Source: Holacanthus passer (taxonomy: Eukaryota > Chordata > Actinopteri > Pomacanthidae). Taken from it: 64,000 nt of DNA. The DNA is taken from the NCBI GenBank assembly GCA_025331565.1, contig JAFREQ010000047.1:3524001-3588000 (forward strand), given 5' to 3'. A program made the translations under genes and the position numbers. Under the pieces are notes generated by a model. That model ran no database searches, had not been told where the DNA came from, and was given only the letters and a program-made list of their open reading frames with translations. Of this stretch, positions 26,126 to 38,433 are shown one piece after another (within the stretch, counting starts at the first letter, position 1; the number at the start of each line of letters is the position of its first letter).

Positions 26126-27261
26126 ACCCTCAAATAAGCAAATGGCCAATCAATGCATTGGGCTGTAGTAGGAATGATATCCATGTATAAAGTGTTTGGA
26201 GGATTTTAGCTTTAAATTGACTAAGAATTTGAAATGATTAGTCTTCTCTCATTATCACTGTATCCTGCATACATTCAGTGATGGATGAGCTTCATTTTGC
26301 TCATATGTGGTTAAAATAATGTTTCGTAGATGATGAGATTATGACTAAACCAGCCTGGAAAAAAAGATTTACCATATCTTAGTCATGTGTCATATTTGAA
26401 CTTTAAAACATCACAGTCATTTTGCCTCATTAGTTTGTTTTTTTTCCTGAAAAGTTAACTCTCACCTACTCAATGTTTCATGGCAGGAACATCTTCTGCT
26501 GCAGCTTTGTCAAACAACACTGTAAAAACACAGTTTCATTCCAGCGTCAGTTGACATTTATTGAACATATATCTTGACTTGTTTCCCCCTCTCCACCCTA
26601 AATTGTCTGCAAATATTTTTTTCCCAGCTTGAAGAGGCGGAGGAGACCCATTTTCCAATTACAGATCTTGTCTTTAGGTGTTAATTGCTGACTGACCTCT
26701 GAAGCCGTCCTGAATGGCGTTCAGATTTTTTAATAACCTCTAATCGCAGTGAAACAGAGAGCAGTAATAGAGAAGAGCCGTGTTGCTTTTTAACCCGGCA
26801 TCCTTCAATAAGGTGTAATCTCATGGAAACACAGAAGCCGGCCCCGTGCCAAGTCACAACGCTCTTTCACAAAACATGAGCCTCTGTGATTCACGCTCCT
26901 CCGACATTAAAATAACACAGGTTTTTGTTTGGTTCGGGTTAAATCAGGTCAGCTGAGTAGAAAAGAGCAGGACAGATATGTTTATTGGCTTATTGTATTT
27001 TTTAAGAAGCATCAGGTCTTGCTTTTGACATTTGAGAATGAAAGCATTGAAAGGAAAATTAACTTTAGTAGAATCATGTTTTACTGCAGCCATATCGCAT
27101 TATTGCTCTTCTCACGTCTGCCCAGATCGTTACTGTTCACATTCCCACACAGTGATGAGCATCCAGGCCGACAGCGCGGCACTAAATTTTACAGAGTAAA
27201 TCAATGAACACTGTTATCCTTTCCCTGTCCTAATGTGTGTGTATTCTGTGTGTTTTTGCAG

Positions 27262-27495
27262 GCACCCCACCAGCCACAGGTACCGGCACGTTGGTCATTG
27301 ACCTGGAAGACTATAATGACAATGCCCCCTATGTGGTGCCGTCGGTGGCACGGGTGTGCGAAGACACCCATGATATGAATGTGGCCATAGTTGGGGGGCG
27401 GGACAAGGACCTCACACCCAACGCTGCGCCGTTTAAGATAGAACTGGGAAAACAGCCCGGACTAGATAAAACATGGAAGGTTACCAGGGTAAACT
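27262..27495 (+). CDS. cdh13: cdh13 coding exon: EC4-EC5 linker and first half of EC5
   Basis: This is a 234-base exon with a pyrimidine-rich acceptor ending TTTTTGCAG at 27261 and a GTGAGT donor at 27496. It completes the split glycine (residue 48), encodes residues 49-125 and ends with the first base of serine 126. Key motifs are GTPPATGTGT at the start, then DYNDNAP (residues 64-70), the calcium-binding DxNDNAP linker between EC4 and EC5. Next comes RDKD (94-97), in the position of the DAD-type calcium ligand, followed by L-T-P-N-x-x-P-F, a standard EC5 turn. C80 lies in the segment VARVCED, as in T-cadherin. A possible alternative donor (GGGTAA at 27488) was rejected because only the downstream GTGAGT keeps the frame into the next exon and creates the N125-S-T glycosylation site across the junction. 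Confidence 0.96.
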
Positions 27496-29670
27496 GTGAG
27501 TATTTTATTTTGAAAGGACATTTGTATACTGTTGAACTGAACATGACGTGATAATGGAGTTTAGAAGTGATTCAAAGACTTTCAGCAATCAATAAATCTT
27601 TCATACGATATTTGTTCACCTTAATAGAAAACACCACAAAATTTGTTTGCTGTGAGTCACTTTTTCTTTCTTCTTACTTTGCCCTCACTTATTTTCTTTT
27701 CACCGAGAGCTTTGAGCCGATTCTCACAGGGTTGCCAAAAGGTACCCTGGGAAATTTAGGAATTAGTCCATGCCGCATACAGAGCAGAGACGTCTTAATT
27801 ACTGATGCTAGCATGAATCATATGATAAGGATGAAGAGTAAAGTGATACAAGGAGGGAGGGAGGGAGGAAGATAGACAGACAACCAAGACATTGATTCAG
27901 GGTTGCATCATGACCGACAGCGGTGTGTGTGTATGTGTGTGTTGAGTGACAGAGCAGAGCTAAAACCTGCCCAGAGGTATTAGCTGTGACTGACAGCGGG
28001 AGAGGGAGGTACAGACACTCCTCAATCACACCCGCTGGAAGAGACAGATATGGCCGGCAGAGAAAGAGCCCGCTACCAGTGAAATAGACTGGCGCTGCGC
28101 TCGTCTCGGCTGTGTGTGCGCATGTGTGTGGATGTGTGTGTGGAACCAGAGGCACCAGAGGCAGCAACTAGAGCTGGTGCTTTTACCTTGACGATATGTC
28201 GCTCTTTAAACATCAGTTTTTGCATGTCTTTCTGAACTTGTTCACGAATTGGTTTGTGAACAGGGGCAGATGCATTTAAAATCAGTTTATTCCCTTTTAG
28301 TTTCAGACAGTCTTGACTCCATATTGGTCAGTCAAATTTTGAAAGTAGACTTTTTCAAATCTGTCTTTTAAAATGCTAATCAGATTTAACATGCAGATGG
28401 GTGAACTGCACTTGTTCGCTTTGTGGCCAAGAGTCATATGGGAAGAATGATACCACTTTTTATTTGAAGGAAGTTATACAGTAGAGCCCAATTCTTGTCC
28501 TAAGGTGACGACATTTTTCAAGCTTTCTCATTAACACATTATATCTCATTTGTTTAATAAAAATGAGATATGATATATATAAGAGTAAAAACAACAAGGG
28601 CCAGGCTCACTTTTCCCCCCAGTATCCAGTCTATGCTAACTTAAACTAACAGGCTTTACATGTATATTTATTTAATGGACAGATACGAGTGTGGTATTGA
28701 TCTTCTCACTGAACTGGTGTCATTTACAAAGTGCAGAACTATTCCTCTGAATGATAAACTTGAATAAATGAGAAACATATATAAACTGCATGCTATGGCC
28801 TTCGTCATCAGATCTCATCCCAGTTGAAAACCTGTGCGACTAAATGAGGCTCATTTCATCCACCTGGCATTCAGAGACAAGACTGTGATGGAACAACATC
28901 TTTCTAAGACATTTCATGTTGTTATCACTTTGGATTTTAAAGAGCATGTGATTGAAGTGCAACGTGATAATTGCTTTAACAGATCAACACATTAACATGA
29001 TCAGTGTAGTGTGTTTAAAATAAACTACCTGAAGAAGCTTCTGTCTGATTGCACTTGTGGAGATCTGACAGTCAGCTGTGTGTTGACTTGTCAGATGCTG
29101 ATCAGGGTTTGTGCAACTTTGGGAAATGTCACACTGCCGTCTGGCAATCTGAGCCAGAGAGGTCGGGATGATTTGTACAAAGAAGGGTCTTTGCATTTAT
29201 GAAACGTTTGCTGTTGCTTACTCTGTGACACTGTTTGGAGCTCACGGTCTGACAATGTAAATTTTCTAATTAAATGCAAAAGTAAAAGTCACCTTACCTG
29301 GAGCTAACAGCCGTGGCAGACAAGTAAATTGTGCAGCTTTGCATATTGTGGCACATTTCAGCATGAAGTGAAGTGGCTCCGACATTTTCTCTTGCGTCTC
29401 TTAAGGAATTTTAAAGCGTGATGCAACAAAGTGTAACAATCTTATGCAACTTAAATGGTGCCAATTTTTGTCGCTTCACTTGTCAGGAATGGCCCGGCAA
29501 ACACTTACTTGAGGCATGGAAGTTCTGCGTTATAATACACATATTTAGTTCTGCTTTGCAAAAACGGGCAGCTGTGAATGCGGAACAGTTGGACAATACA
29601 TGCAGGGATTATTGTCCATCCACTTCATTAAACCTCCCTCTTCCTTCTGTGTGTCCCCCCCTCCCCGCAG
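27496..29670 (+). other. cdh13: cdh13 intron, 2.2 kb
   Basis: Phase-1 intron, the shortest in the window. It contains a GGGA-rich microsatellite at about 27850-27868 and short GT tracts near 27923-27945 and 28116-28142. Nothing else was recognised. The 3' end is a long C/T tract (about 29636-29668) running into the CCGCAG acceptor. Confidence 0.85.
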
Positions 29671-29889
29671 CCACACACTCCCAAATCATGCTTTTGCACA
29701 GTCTGAAGAAAGCCAACTACCAGCTCCCATTGCTCATCACGGACTCAGGGGTGCCCCCTTTGTCGAACAGCACAGAGGTCAAAGTTCAGGTGTGCGTCTG
29801 TAAGAAGAACAAGATGCACTGCAGCTCGGCCCACTCCCACCGCCTCAGCCTTCTCGTGCTGCTTGCGACGCTCCTGCTCGCCCTACTCT
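29671..29889 (+). CDS. cdh13: cdh13 coding exon: second half of EC5 and GPI-anchor signal
   Basis: This is a 219-base exon with acceptor CTCCCCGCAG ending at 29670 and donor GTAAGT at 29890. It completes serine 126, encodes residues 127-198 and ends with the first base of codon 199. It begins THSQIMLLHSLKKANYQL and continues with LITDSGVPPLSNSTEV, the closing strands of EC5. N158-S-T is a potential glycosylation site. The cysteine cluster V-C-V-C with a later M-H-C (C167, C169, C176) fits the T-cadherin C-terminal region. After S177-S178-A179, plausible GPI attachment residues, there is a short hydrophilic spacer H-S-H-R and then a hydrophobic run rich in Leu, Val and Ala (184-198). No cytoplasmic domain follows, which is the hallmark of GPI-anchored CDH13 as opposed to classical cadherins. 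Confidence 0.96.
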
Positions 29890-31684
29890 GTAAGTACCAA
29901 AACCACAGCACAGAAACTATGAGAACTTGAGGTGATGTTTTATTTGCTGGTGTCCTTGATTAAATATGGATTAATATTGCAGTAATATGGTATGTTACTT
30001 CAAAATTTAACATGTGTGAGAAGGTTGTCTGTGTGTGTGTGTGTGATATACACCGTTTGCATCACTTGCATTTGGCAAGCGTGCACTTGCATTCATTTTG
30101 CAAAAGTATGTCTTGTACGTTTCACATTTCTATGTTTTTTTGCCGCCATGCCCAGAGCACTCCCCGGGAAGTCAAACTCAAATTTACTCTGAATATCTCA
30201 TTTAAGCCATTAGCAATAGCATGAATAATTCAGTTGCCTCCATTCACAACACAAACATAATGGAGGACGTCCAACAGCTGCTTTGGTGAGAAGAAAAATC
30301 ATTTGCAACTTTAAGGCCCCCGGATCCTGTTCCCCCGTCTGAGCTTGTTCTCTGTAGTTTATAGTTGGGCTCACTGTATGCCAGAGGCGAGGTGCAGCGG
30401 GAGAGAGGAGAGGAAGACAAGGACGAGGTTTGAGAGGGAGAAAGAAATTATGGGCGAAAGAGAAAGGAGAAAAATTATACAGTTTTAGGCCCAAAATCTA
30501 TTGATTTGTGATTGATTTGTTTCAGAAGATCATCACAAAAATGTCTCCTTTTCTCTTCCCAGCTGTCTTTCCTCTCTCTTTCTTTGTTTCGTTCTATTGA
30601 TCTTAACATCCTCCTCTTCCCTCTCTCACGTCCCCTTGATCACTCCTGCTTGCATATTCTTTCTTGTCTCCTGTCTCCAATCCCTGGGCCCTCTCTGCCA
30701 CTGTTTTTCCTCCACTTCACCTGCTCTTTCTCTTTCTCTTCTATTTAGCAATCAGCCACGCTCTTCCCATAATCCTTTGCTTACAGGCAGAATCTCTGCG
30801 TCTCATCTTCTCATTTTCTCTCGGTATCTGCGAATCACAGCATCTGGCATGACCCATCGATCTTCCTCTGGGTGTGGATCAATCTGCCTTTCGCTGCATA
30901 CCTTTTCTCCGACCGCTCATTCCGAGCAGACGAAGCCCTTGTTTGAAGCTTGAAGAGCTCATCATCTCGTGATGCTGTTAGAGCACTTAGTTACCTGCAA
31001 CTTCTCTTAAAAACTCACACACAAAGTATTAAACTGACAACGCGTAGCGAGCAACAGCATAAGCGCTCCGGCGTTGATAGACCATTAGTCGCGGCTTTGC
31101 TGCAACACACTTATCACGAGCGTAAGCCGATGCTGTGTCAGCGTTCGCGGGCGAGCAGCCACCTCTTCGAAACTTTGCGTGGCAGCGATCCTGAGAGTAT
31201 CCCAGCTGGAGCAGTCAAGTTAGCTTTTCACGCTTTGTTGAGAAATATTTGGTGATCTGAGGTTGCTGTGGTAGCAGCCGCAGCGTCTGAACTTAGAAAG
31301 CATGATAATTGGTTGACATGCCAAGATGGTGTGAGGAGAGCCTTTTTCTACAGATGTCCTTTCGCCCTGACCGACAGTAGCATTCATTACTCTACTGTAA
31401 ATAGTGCAGTGACAGACAGTGGCATTCATTATCCAAATAGTTGCTCCAGTTGACAGGCTCTTGGACCGTCTGGTCCTGTGCCCGTGCACATGTCCGTTCA
31501 TTTGGACCGAAGCGTGTTTGCAGAGTGGAAACAGACGTAACGAGCGAGCGGCGTTACCCTGGAGCTGGAGGTCGGCGATTACAGAGAAGCAAAGGACAGT
31601 GTGTGCGTGTGTCTCTATTGGGAGTCTCAGATAGTATTACAGCTGGGCAACACAGGTTCCACCAACTCAGATGCAGAACATCCC

Positions 31685-31686
<2 letters not shown>

Positions 31687-31718
<32 letters not shown>
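31687..31718. repeat. CA microsatellite
   Basis: Perfect CA run of about 32 bases. Confidence 0.9.
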
Positions 31719-31720
<2 letters not shown>

Positions 31721-34553
31721 GGCGCCCAGAGAGATGACTCCTGCTTGAGCTCATCACAGAGACCTGTGCTGGGGGACAGATAGAGGGGACTGATCACCGC
31801 AGTGTATAGTCAGATAGTCTGACAGAGAGGCAGAGAGGATCCTGTTTCAATTCCCTTATCTCCAAGCTGAACTCTGACCCTGCAGGAGAGAGATGAGGAG
31901 AAGAAAAATGGAAAGAGCCAGAGGGGAAGGATGGGGAAAGGAGACGAGAATAAAGGTGTGGAGATTAAACTCTTGTGTTTTGTTCCGGTTTTGCCCACCG
32001 GGCGACAGGAGTGTGCACGGCCACACTGCAGCACAGTTTTCTTAATTTCTCTTGCATCTGTATCTCTCTCACCTTTCCATCCATCCTTTTTAACTCTCTG
32101 TCTCTTAGTCCCCAACTCTGTCTAGCAAAATTTAAGCTCATATACAAATAATGAACATCAACAAATTATTTTTCTAGGTAAAGTAAAGCCTGTGTAATGA
32201 CTTTTTTAATTACCATAATGAGATTAAACATATCTGTATACTGTTTACTGAAATCATTTATCCATAAAAGCAATTGCTTTTTCAATATTTAATCAAAACC
32301 TGGATGCTTCCTAACTTTAACAAGGCTTTCTCGTACTGCAAACAGTGGGTACTGCAGCACCCTGGAGTGCCTGATAGGCTCCATTTGTCATTTCAAGCGT
32401 CTCATATCCGGATAAAATCCAGATCCAGATCACAAATCTGATTACACTCCGTCTTGGTTTTCTCAACTACATGCAAATCCGGGGTCAGCCCTCCTCCAGT
32501 ACAGAAGGAAGTGTTAATGAAGCTGTTCGGTTACTGGCAAAACACCAGAAGAAGATTAGCAGTCTTAGTCAGCTGACAGTCATCCATAAACAAACACATG
32601 CATGAATTGTGTTTATGAACTATGAGCGAGACAAAAGTTTCAACGCCGCTCCCTCATCCATACAGAATCACACAGTGGTTGAACTGATCAGGGATCAGAG
32701 AACAGCAGCTCTGTGTGCATTATTGCATGTGGAGAAATCTCTGGATCTGGATTTTTTTGCTTGTTGTTTTAATGAGAAAAAACAACAGCTCTTCTCGGTT
32801 GAATTTTAGCTGACATTCACAGGTAGAGAGATCGTGGATGTGTTGCGTGACAATCACACAGTAATGGTTATTTCCATTGACTCAATTACGCTATAGGAAG
32901 GGTAAAGTTTGCGTATGTGTCTTTTCGCATCATGTACACCTTTTCAACGTCAGGTGCATCTCAACTCCGGATGTGGTACATTTTTGAAGTTGTTTCACCA
33001 CATCGATTGAATAAAAAAAAACATTGCAACATATGCAATAGACATGTAAATACACCCTGTTAAATATGCAGCTTAAATTGGAGAGACGACAGATTGCAAC
33101 TGCTGATTGTCACAGTAGCGCGACACGTTTCTCTGCAACATTTTCAGGTGTACGGTAGTTAAAGACAGTATATGGAACAATCAATGGAAAGATTTATCAT
33201 TGCAAACGTAGCTCAAGAGAAATCTTGTTACATCTCGATTTGAAGCTCGACTCTGGGATGACCGAACCCCAAGCAAACTGAAATCAGACTATAACATGAA
33301 GGCTTTTTCACAGATAGAAGAAGCAAACTGTTGTACGCTGGAATGCTTCATTTGCAGGGAGAAGCCGCCACACGTGGCAAAGGTGCCATGAAAACTATGG
33401 ATACCACGGTTTTTAAAACAAATCAACATAACGACATGCAGGATGTAAATCTGGGCCTTCGAGTCCATGCGCAGGAAAAGGATGTCACACTTCCAGGGTG
33501 GGAAAGGCAGGAAATTTAATCCAAGCACTGATTAAATTTACTTGGAAAACCTAATTAGAAGTACACAGCATGAATATATTCTAAACGAGACAGAGTTGTT
33601 GTTTGTTCTCTGTGTCTGAAACCATTAAAACAAGACCATGTAGTTGTTTTTTGCATCCTCTGTTTCAAGGTCATCTAATCTACAATCTCTGCAGCAGTTA
33701 GTATTTTGTGTGTATGTGTGTGTGTGTGTGTTTGGATTGTGGGTAATGTATTTCAGTGTATCTGAGTGCTGATGTGTTCCTGAGTGAGGCTCGAGAGAAG
33801 AGAGAAAATGACTATAAACAGAAAATGCTAGTATCTTAACAAGTACCTCGGTTCCATATTCCATCTGAAAAATCACATAGTCGAGGGAAACAACTACAGC
33901 GAATCGCGCTCATATGTTTTCCCACAAACACAAACAAGACGGGAAAGAGGCAGATTATTCTGTGACTCTCCATAAAATGACACTCGAATCAAGGGTATTG
34001 ATGAAACAAGTTGATTTTTGTTGAAGGGAAAGATCAGTTCTCCCCTCACTGACAGATTTTCTCTTGTTGTAGAAGCCAAAAGAATTTAAATGAAGCGTGT
34101 GTCGCGAAGCCGTGCTTGTTAATAAGACAGGGAACTGTGCTGCTGCCGTCGCCGGCCCCCGGTGGGATTGCACCTTTCCATCCGTACCCGAAACCTCCAC
34201 GCTTTCATTCACCGACTCCTTCCGCAGTGCTCAGCTTAGCAGCGCTGCCAAAAGCGGAGCCACGTCCTCGCTGGCTTTCTGTCCTAGCTCTCAGCCGCAG
34301 AATACTCCACCGAGGTTCCTTTTCAGACCCTTAAATAATGTATGTAAACCTGCAGGACCGGGAGGGAGGACGAGCGCCTGCGTGTGCACGGTGCCAACAT
34401 ATACTGTGTCTTCTAATGCTTACAAGACCTTTGTTGCTGTTGCTGGATTGGCAGCTAAATCCCAGGGCTTTGCAGGGCCCTACTTTCACTCCTCTCCATT
34501 GTAAGCCTTTCTTTTGTGATCAATGTGCCATAGACTCTCACACACATCCAATC

Positions 34554-34586
<33 letters not shown>

Positions 34587-34588
34587 GC
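34554..34588. repeat. CA microsatellite
   Basis: CA run ending in ACGCACGCAG. Confidence 0.9.
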
Positions 34589-35261
34589 AGATTACCATAA
34601 AGTAGGGAACAATTACGGTATTATCCTGCAGTCCTGTAGAGGGAAATGCTTGCAGATATATAAAGACCAGCACACATACACAGTCAGATCCGGGGTGTTG
34701 AACGTCCATGTGAAAGCATCCATTGTTCACCTGAGATAAGACTTCCTAATTGGGCAAACTAAGTGCAGTCAATACGTTCTCCCATAGGCTGCGGATGCAC
34801 ACAAAAAGGACGGCGACTCATAAGAATGATTCCTAATTTTAGAAGTAATTACAGGCCGAAAACGCTCCACTTCAAAACACTCCACTGTGAGCTGCTGCTC
34901 ACAGGTGGCAAAGCAAAACAGATGACCACACTGCCCCCTATCAGCGCACGCGTGTACTGATGTGCTCTGTGCAGTGCATGCTATCTCTGTGCAGCAGCCT
35001 CACTGTTGCTCTAAATGAAATTCTCAAAGTGGATGATGTGTGGCCAGAGGCAGTAAGTCGGCCAGGTTGGACAGTATGTAAATAATGCGTATTTTACACA
35101 TATAGCCAGTGTGGACATCGCTGCACTTTGGAGATTAATATGTTTTTGCCTTGTGTGAGAATGTGGCTTATGAGGGATGTGAAATAAGGTGATAAAGTGA
35201 AAATCTCTGGGGGAGCGGAAGCTGAGGCTCTCACACGTATCCCTACTTCTCTCACACGTAT

Positions 35262-35287
35262 ACACACACACACACACACACACACAC
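35262..35287. repeat. CA microsatellite
   Basis: Perfect CA run of about 26 bases, followed by GTGCACACC. Confidence 0.9.
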
Positions 35288-36735
35288 GTGCACACCCATT
35301 TCATCCTACACCGCACCAATTCACCCCGTATGTGCTCAATTTAGGGAAGGTCTACAAGCTCAAATTGCATGCTAAAATCTTTTCCATGCAGGATTACAGG
35401 CTTGGGCTGCAGATTTGTCTGCAGTTGTAATGCAGTGCAGAGAACCGCTTCCCTCTGTGTTTCTGTGTAATTTCAGCAAGAGTAATAATGTAATTCAAAG
35501 AGTAAAGGAGAGAGAGAGGGAGAGAGAGAGAGTGAGAGGGCGGAGTAAAAACAAAGCATTTACCATTAAGCACAACAAACAACTCCCAGCCCAGATGCCA
35601 CTAATTTACCTCCATCCTCCCGGGGTTTTAGTCCACACTATTCCTCCTCTCTGATCCCTCGCTTCGCTCTGACAGCCACTTTTCCTCTTCCTTCTCCAGC
35701 TCCACGCTAATCCCCTCCCAGCTATAGAGACAGGATGTTTAGGGGCTTATTTACTCTTGTAAAAATATGGCTTTTTTCGCAGCTCCCTTTGAAGAGACCT
35801 CGTGTCGGAGCGATGTGTTGGTGCAAGGGTTGTTTCAGCCTTCAGATCAAACTCAGAAGGGTTTTTGATCTTTGAACTGAGATATGAAGGGTATTCAAAG
35901 GGGTGTGCCGTTCCTTGAGACAAAAGTCTAGAACCAATTTACTTAGTCTTCGAGTTAAAACTGAGCAATGGCTTTGATCTCATCCATGAATGCAGAATTC
36001 CATTGCTGGCGCATAACATGTACATTATTACCTCATGCGTAAACTGTGCATTTTACCTTTTTAATCACCCAAAAACTTGTCCTATTTGCTCTAAATACAG
36101 CGTATATGAATTATTTGTTGATCATTAGCAAGTGATGCTTAAAGGCATCATAAAATGTTTATGAATGTAAAGTTGTTGCACCAGACTGCACTCATGTTTT
36201 ACTCATGTATTATGGATGATTTGTTGGTACATTTGCTGCTACATCTGTTAAGCAGTTATACAGGGATATAGAGGGACTTTTCAGCCCCAAATCTGAAGTT
36301 GCCAAAAATAAAAAATGTAGAAGCTGTTTGTTGCCAACAGGATGAGGTGGCTTGTTGTGCATAAATATCAGCCCTTGTTGCTTTTTGATGACAGACCTTT
36401 CTCAGACTTTGCAAATACAGGTGTAACTAGTAACAGTCATTTAAATGTTCTTGTTCCAGGACCTTTGTATTTTGTGTTTTAGTGGGACGCTTTAATGGAA
36501 TGCAGTCATCAAAATGTCTCTACTCTATGTTTGTTTATGTCTTTATGTCTATGTTTGGCCTCCAGTTCTGCTCATGTCAATGGTACTATTACTACCATAC
36601 GACAATGATACCCATTGTTACTGGTGGCAATAAAAGCAACAGCAGTTCAACTGCAGGGCAACAAACATGCATTGAGCAGCTGCTTTGTCAGGAAATACAA
36701 CAGCAGAGCAACTGGTGCATCTGTGTACAGCAACA

Positions 36736-37095
36736 AAAAAGTTGGGATGCTGTGTAAAACATAAATGAAACATAATATAATAATATGTTAATCATTTTTG
36801 ACATATACTTTTTAACAGTACAAAGACAATATATTTAATGTTTGACCTCATTAGCTTCATTGATTTTTGTAAATAATGTGCAAAATACTAATAATAATAA
36901 TAATAATAATAAAAATACTTATTCTGATTTTGATGGCAGCAACATGTTTCAAACAAGTTGGGACAGGAGCAACAAAAGACCCTGAAAGTTGTGGACTGAT
37001 CCAAAAACACCTGTTTGGATCATTCCACAGGTAAACAGGTTCATTGGTAACAGGTGATAGTATCATGATTACATTGATATGGGATTTCATTGGAA
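36736..37095. mobile_element. Tc1-like transposon remnant (internally deleted)
   Basis: Begins with AAAAAGTTGGGATGCTGTGT and AAACATAAATGAAACATAAT, followed by ACAAAGACAATATATTTAAT. After the TAA microsatellite come GATGGCAGCAACATG, CAAGTTGGGACAGGAGCAA, and ACACCTGTTTGGATCATTCC with CACAGGTAAACAGG. From memory this series matches the termini and adjoining region of a very common teleost Tc1/mariner-type element with the transposase deleted. Boundaries are approximate. Confidence 0.55.
36889..36913. repeat. TAA trinucleotide microsatellite
   Basis: About eight TAA units inside the Tc1-like remnant. Confidence 0.9.
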
Positions 37096-38409
37096 AAATC
37101 ATTTGAAAATAACAAGCAATATAAATCAGTGATGATTCATTAGAAATTAAATTTGTCACCTAAGAATCTCACGCATTAATGTTTTTGACATCACCTATTC
37201 ACTTACAAGTGCATTTTTAAAAATCATTTTTTTTGTATAGTTAACTCACTCATCATTACAGTCTGGGTCGGTAAGGCCTTATTAACCTTCATTACAGTCA
37301 GCGGTACCCTGACAGATTCTCTGTCTTCCTCTATAATGTTTCCTCTTCATGCCGCACCGCCGCTGTTTTTTGTCTAGCAGCCGTGACATACCTGGGCTAA
37401 TCAACTGTCACACTCCTCTCCTCTCAGCAATTAGAAAGGCTGGAAAACGGTTACTGTTCCCTCCAGTGTCCCGTTTGATTCCTCCTCGCCTCCTGCAGCT
37501 TGTTAAATTTACATTTTACGCATTAAGCCCACGCTTTTGCCCACAGAGACTTACAATAAGTGGAGACGGCAAGATAAGTCAACATCAGTGAATCGCTGTG
37601 ATACTCCATTAGGTCATTCTTAAACATGAGTGGAAATGTGTTCCTTTCTGTCTGATGTTATGAAATGGAAATATGTTGGTTCATTTTATGATAGGTAGCT
37701 ATTTTAAATCTAGTGAGAGTGACAGTAGGTTTTTCATATACAGTATATGTGAGAGCTTTAGGTCGTTAACACTATATATATGGGTCCTTTTTAAAATATG
37801 TGCATCCATGTTTGATAGCTATATACAGTCCATGCACCAAACAAAGCAACAAACGTAGATCAAGAAGAAGTGTAATGTTGCATGAACCATTATAAAAACC
37901 TCCTCTGTGAGTTTCCAGAGGAGCACAGCGTGGTGTTGTGGCTAATTCCACCAGCCGCAACATAAAGTGAGTCATTCACAACCCGACCAACCCGAGGTAC
38001 AGTGATCATATTCTGTTCATCCCTCTCGTTCCTGCCGCCTCTTCTTCCTACCTAATTCTCTCTTTCATCTGTTCCTGACCTACGATGTTCGCAGCCTGTG
38101 TCTGCGAGGGAGCTGAGGTGAATTGATTCTGCAATGCATTTTCATGTCAGGGCCTTGACTTTTTAGCCAGAGGGGGAGAATTGCCTCTTTTATATCCAGT
38201 TCTTCATGTGAGGTGAAATAGGGCTGCCAGAGTCTCATTAGATTTGCAAAAACCAATATCTGAGTCTCGAGTGCCTTCGAGTGTTTCTCGACTTTTATTT
38301 CCTATTGGGGGGGGCACTTCAACGCCTTACGCCTGAGCTGAATCAAAGGGGGGGCAATGGGAGAAAAACAATAGAGAAAGAAAAATCAATGGACCCCACC
38401 CATTCCATA

Positions 38410-38433
38410 CCCCCCCCCCCCCCACCCCCACCC
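38410..38433. repeat. C-rich homopolymer tract
   Basis: Run of C interrupted by single A residues (CCCCACCCCCACCC type). The complementary strand is G-rich. Confidence 0.85.

Larger units (their letters stand above)
11521..27261 (+). other. cdh13: cdh13 intron, 15.7 kb
   Basis: Phase-1 intron between the EC4-end exon and the EC4/EC5-linker exon. Contents seen: CT-rich and GT microsatellites (12395-12492, 12826-12854, 15111-15179), a transposon-like fragment near 17330-17545, a complete hAT-like MITE at 21431-21760, a short repeat-family copy from about 21780, a larger teleost repeat at 23130-23510, and an AT-rich repeat at 25655-26125. Open frames in this stretch are short, overlap on both strands and show no recognisable domain, so I treat them as chance. 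The GC-richer patch at 14040-14700 has no gene I can support. Confidence 0.8.

Noticed and set aside
27484..27490. Possible donor GGGTAA at 27488
   Set aside because: Using it breaks the phase with the next exon and removes the conserved R-V-N residues before the junction. GTGAGT at 27496 fits both.
29418..29930. Single 170-residue ATG frame covering the third visible exon
   Set aside because: Only 29671-29889 is coding. The upstream part is intron read in frame by chance, and the frame runs past the GTAAGT donor.
32340..33160. Possible DNA transposon (ATATCCGGAT and CAACTCCGGATG segments)
   Set aside because: The motifs suggested element ends, but I could not find convincing inverted termini or a target duplication.
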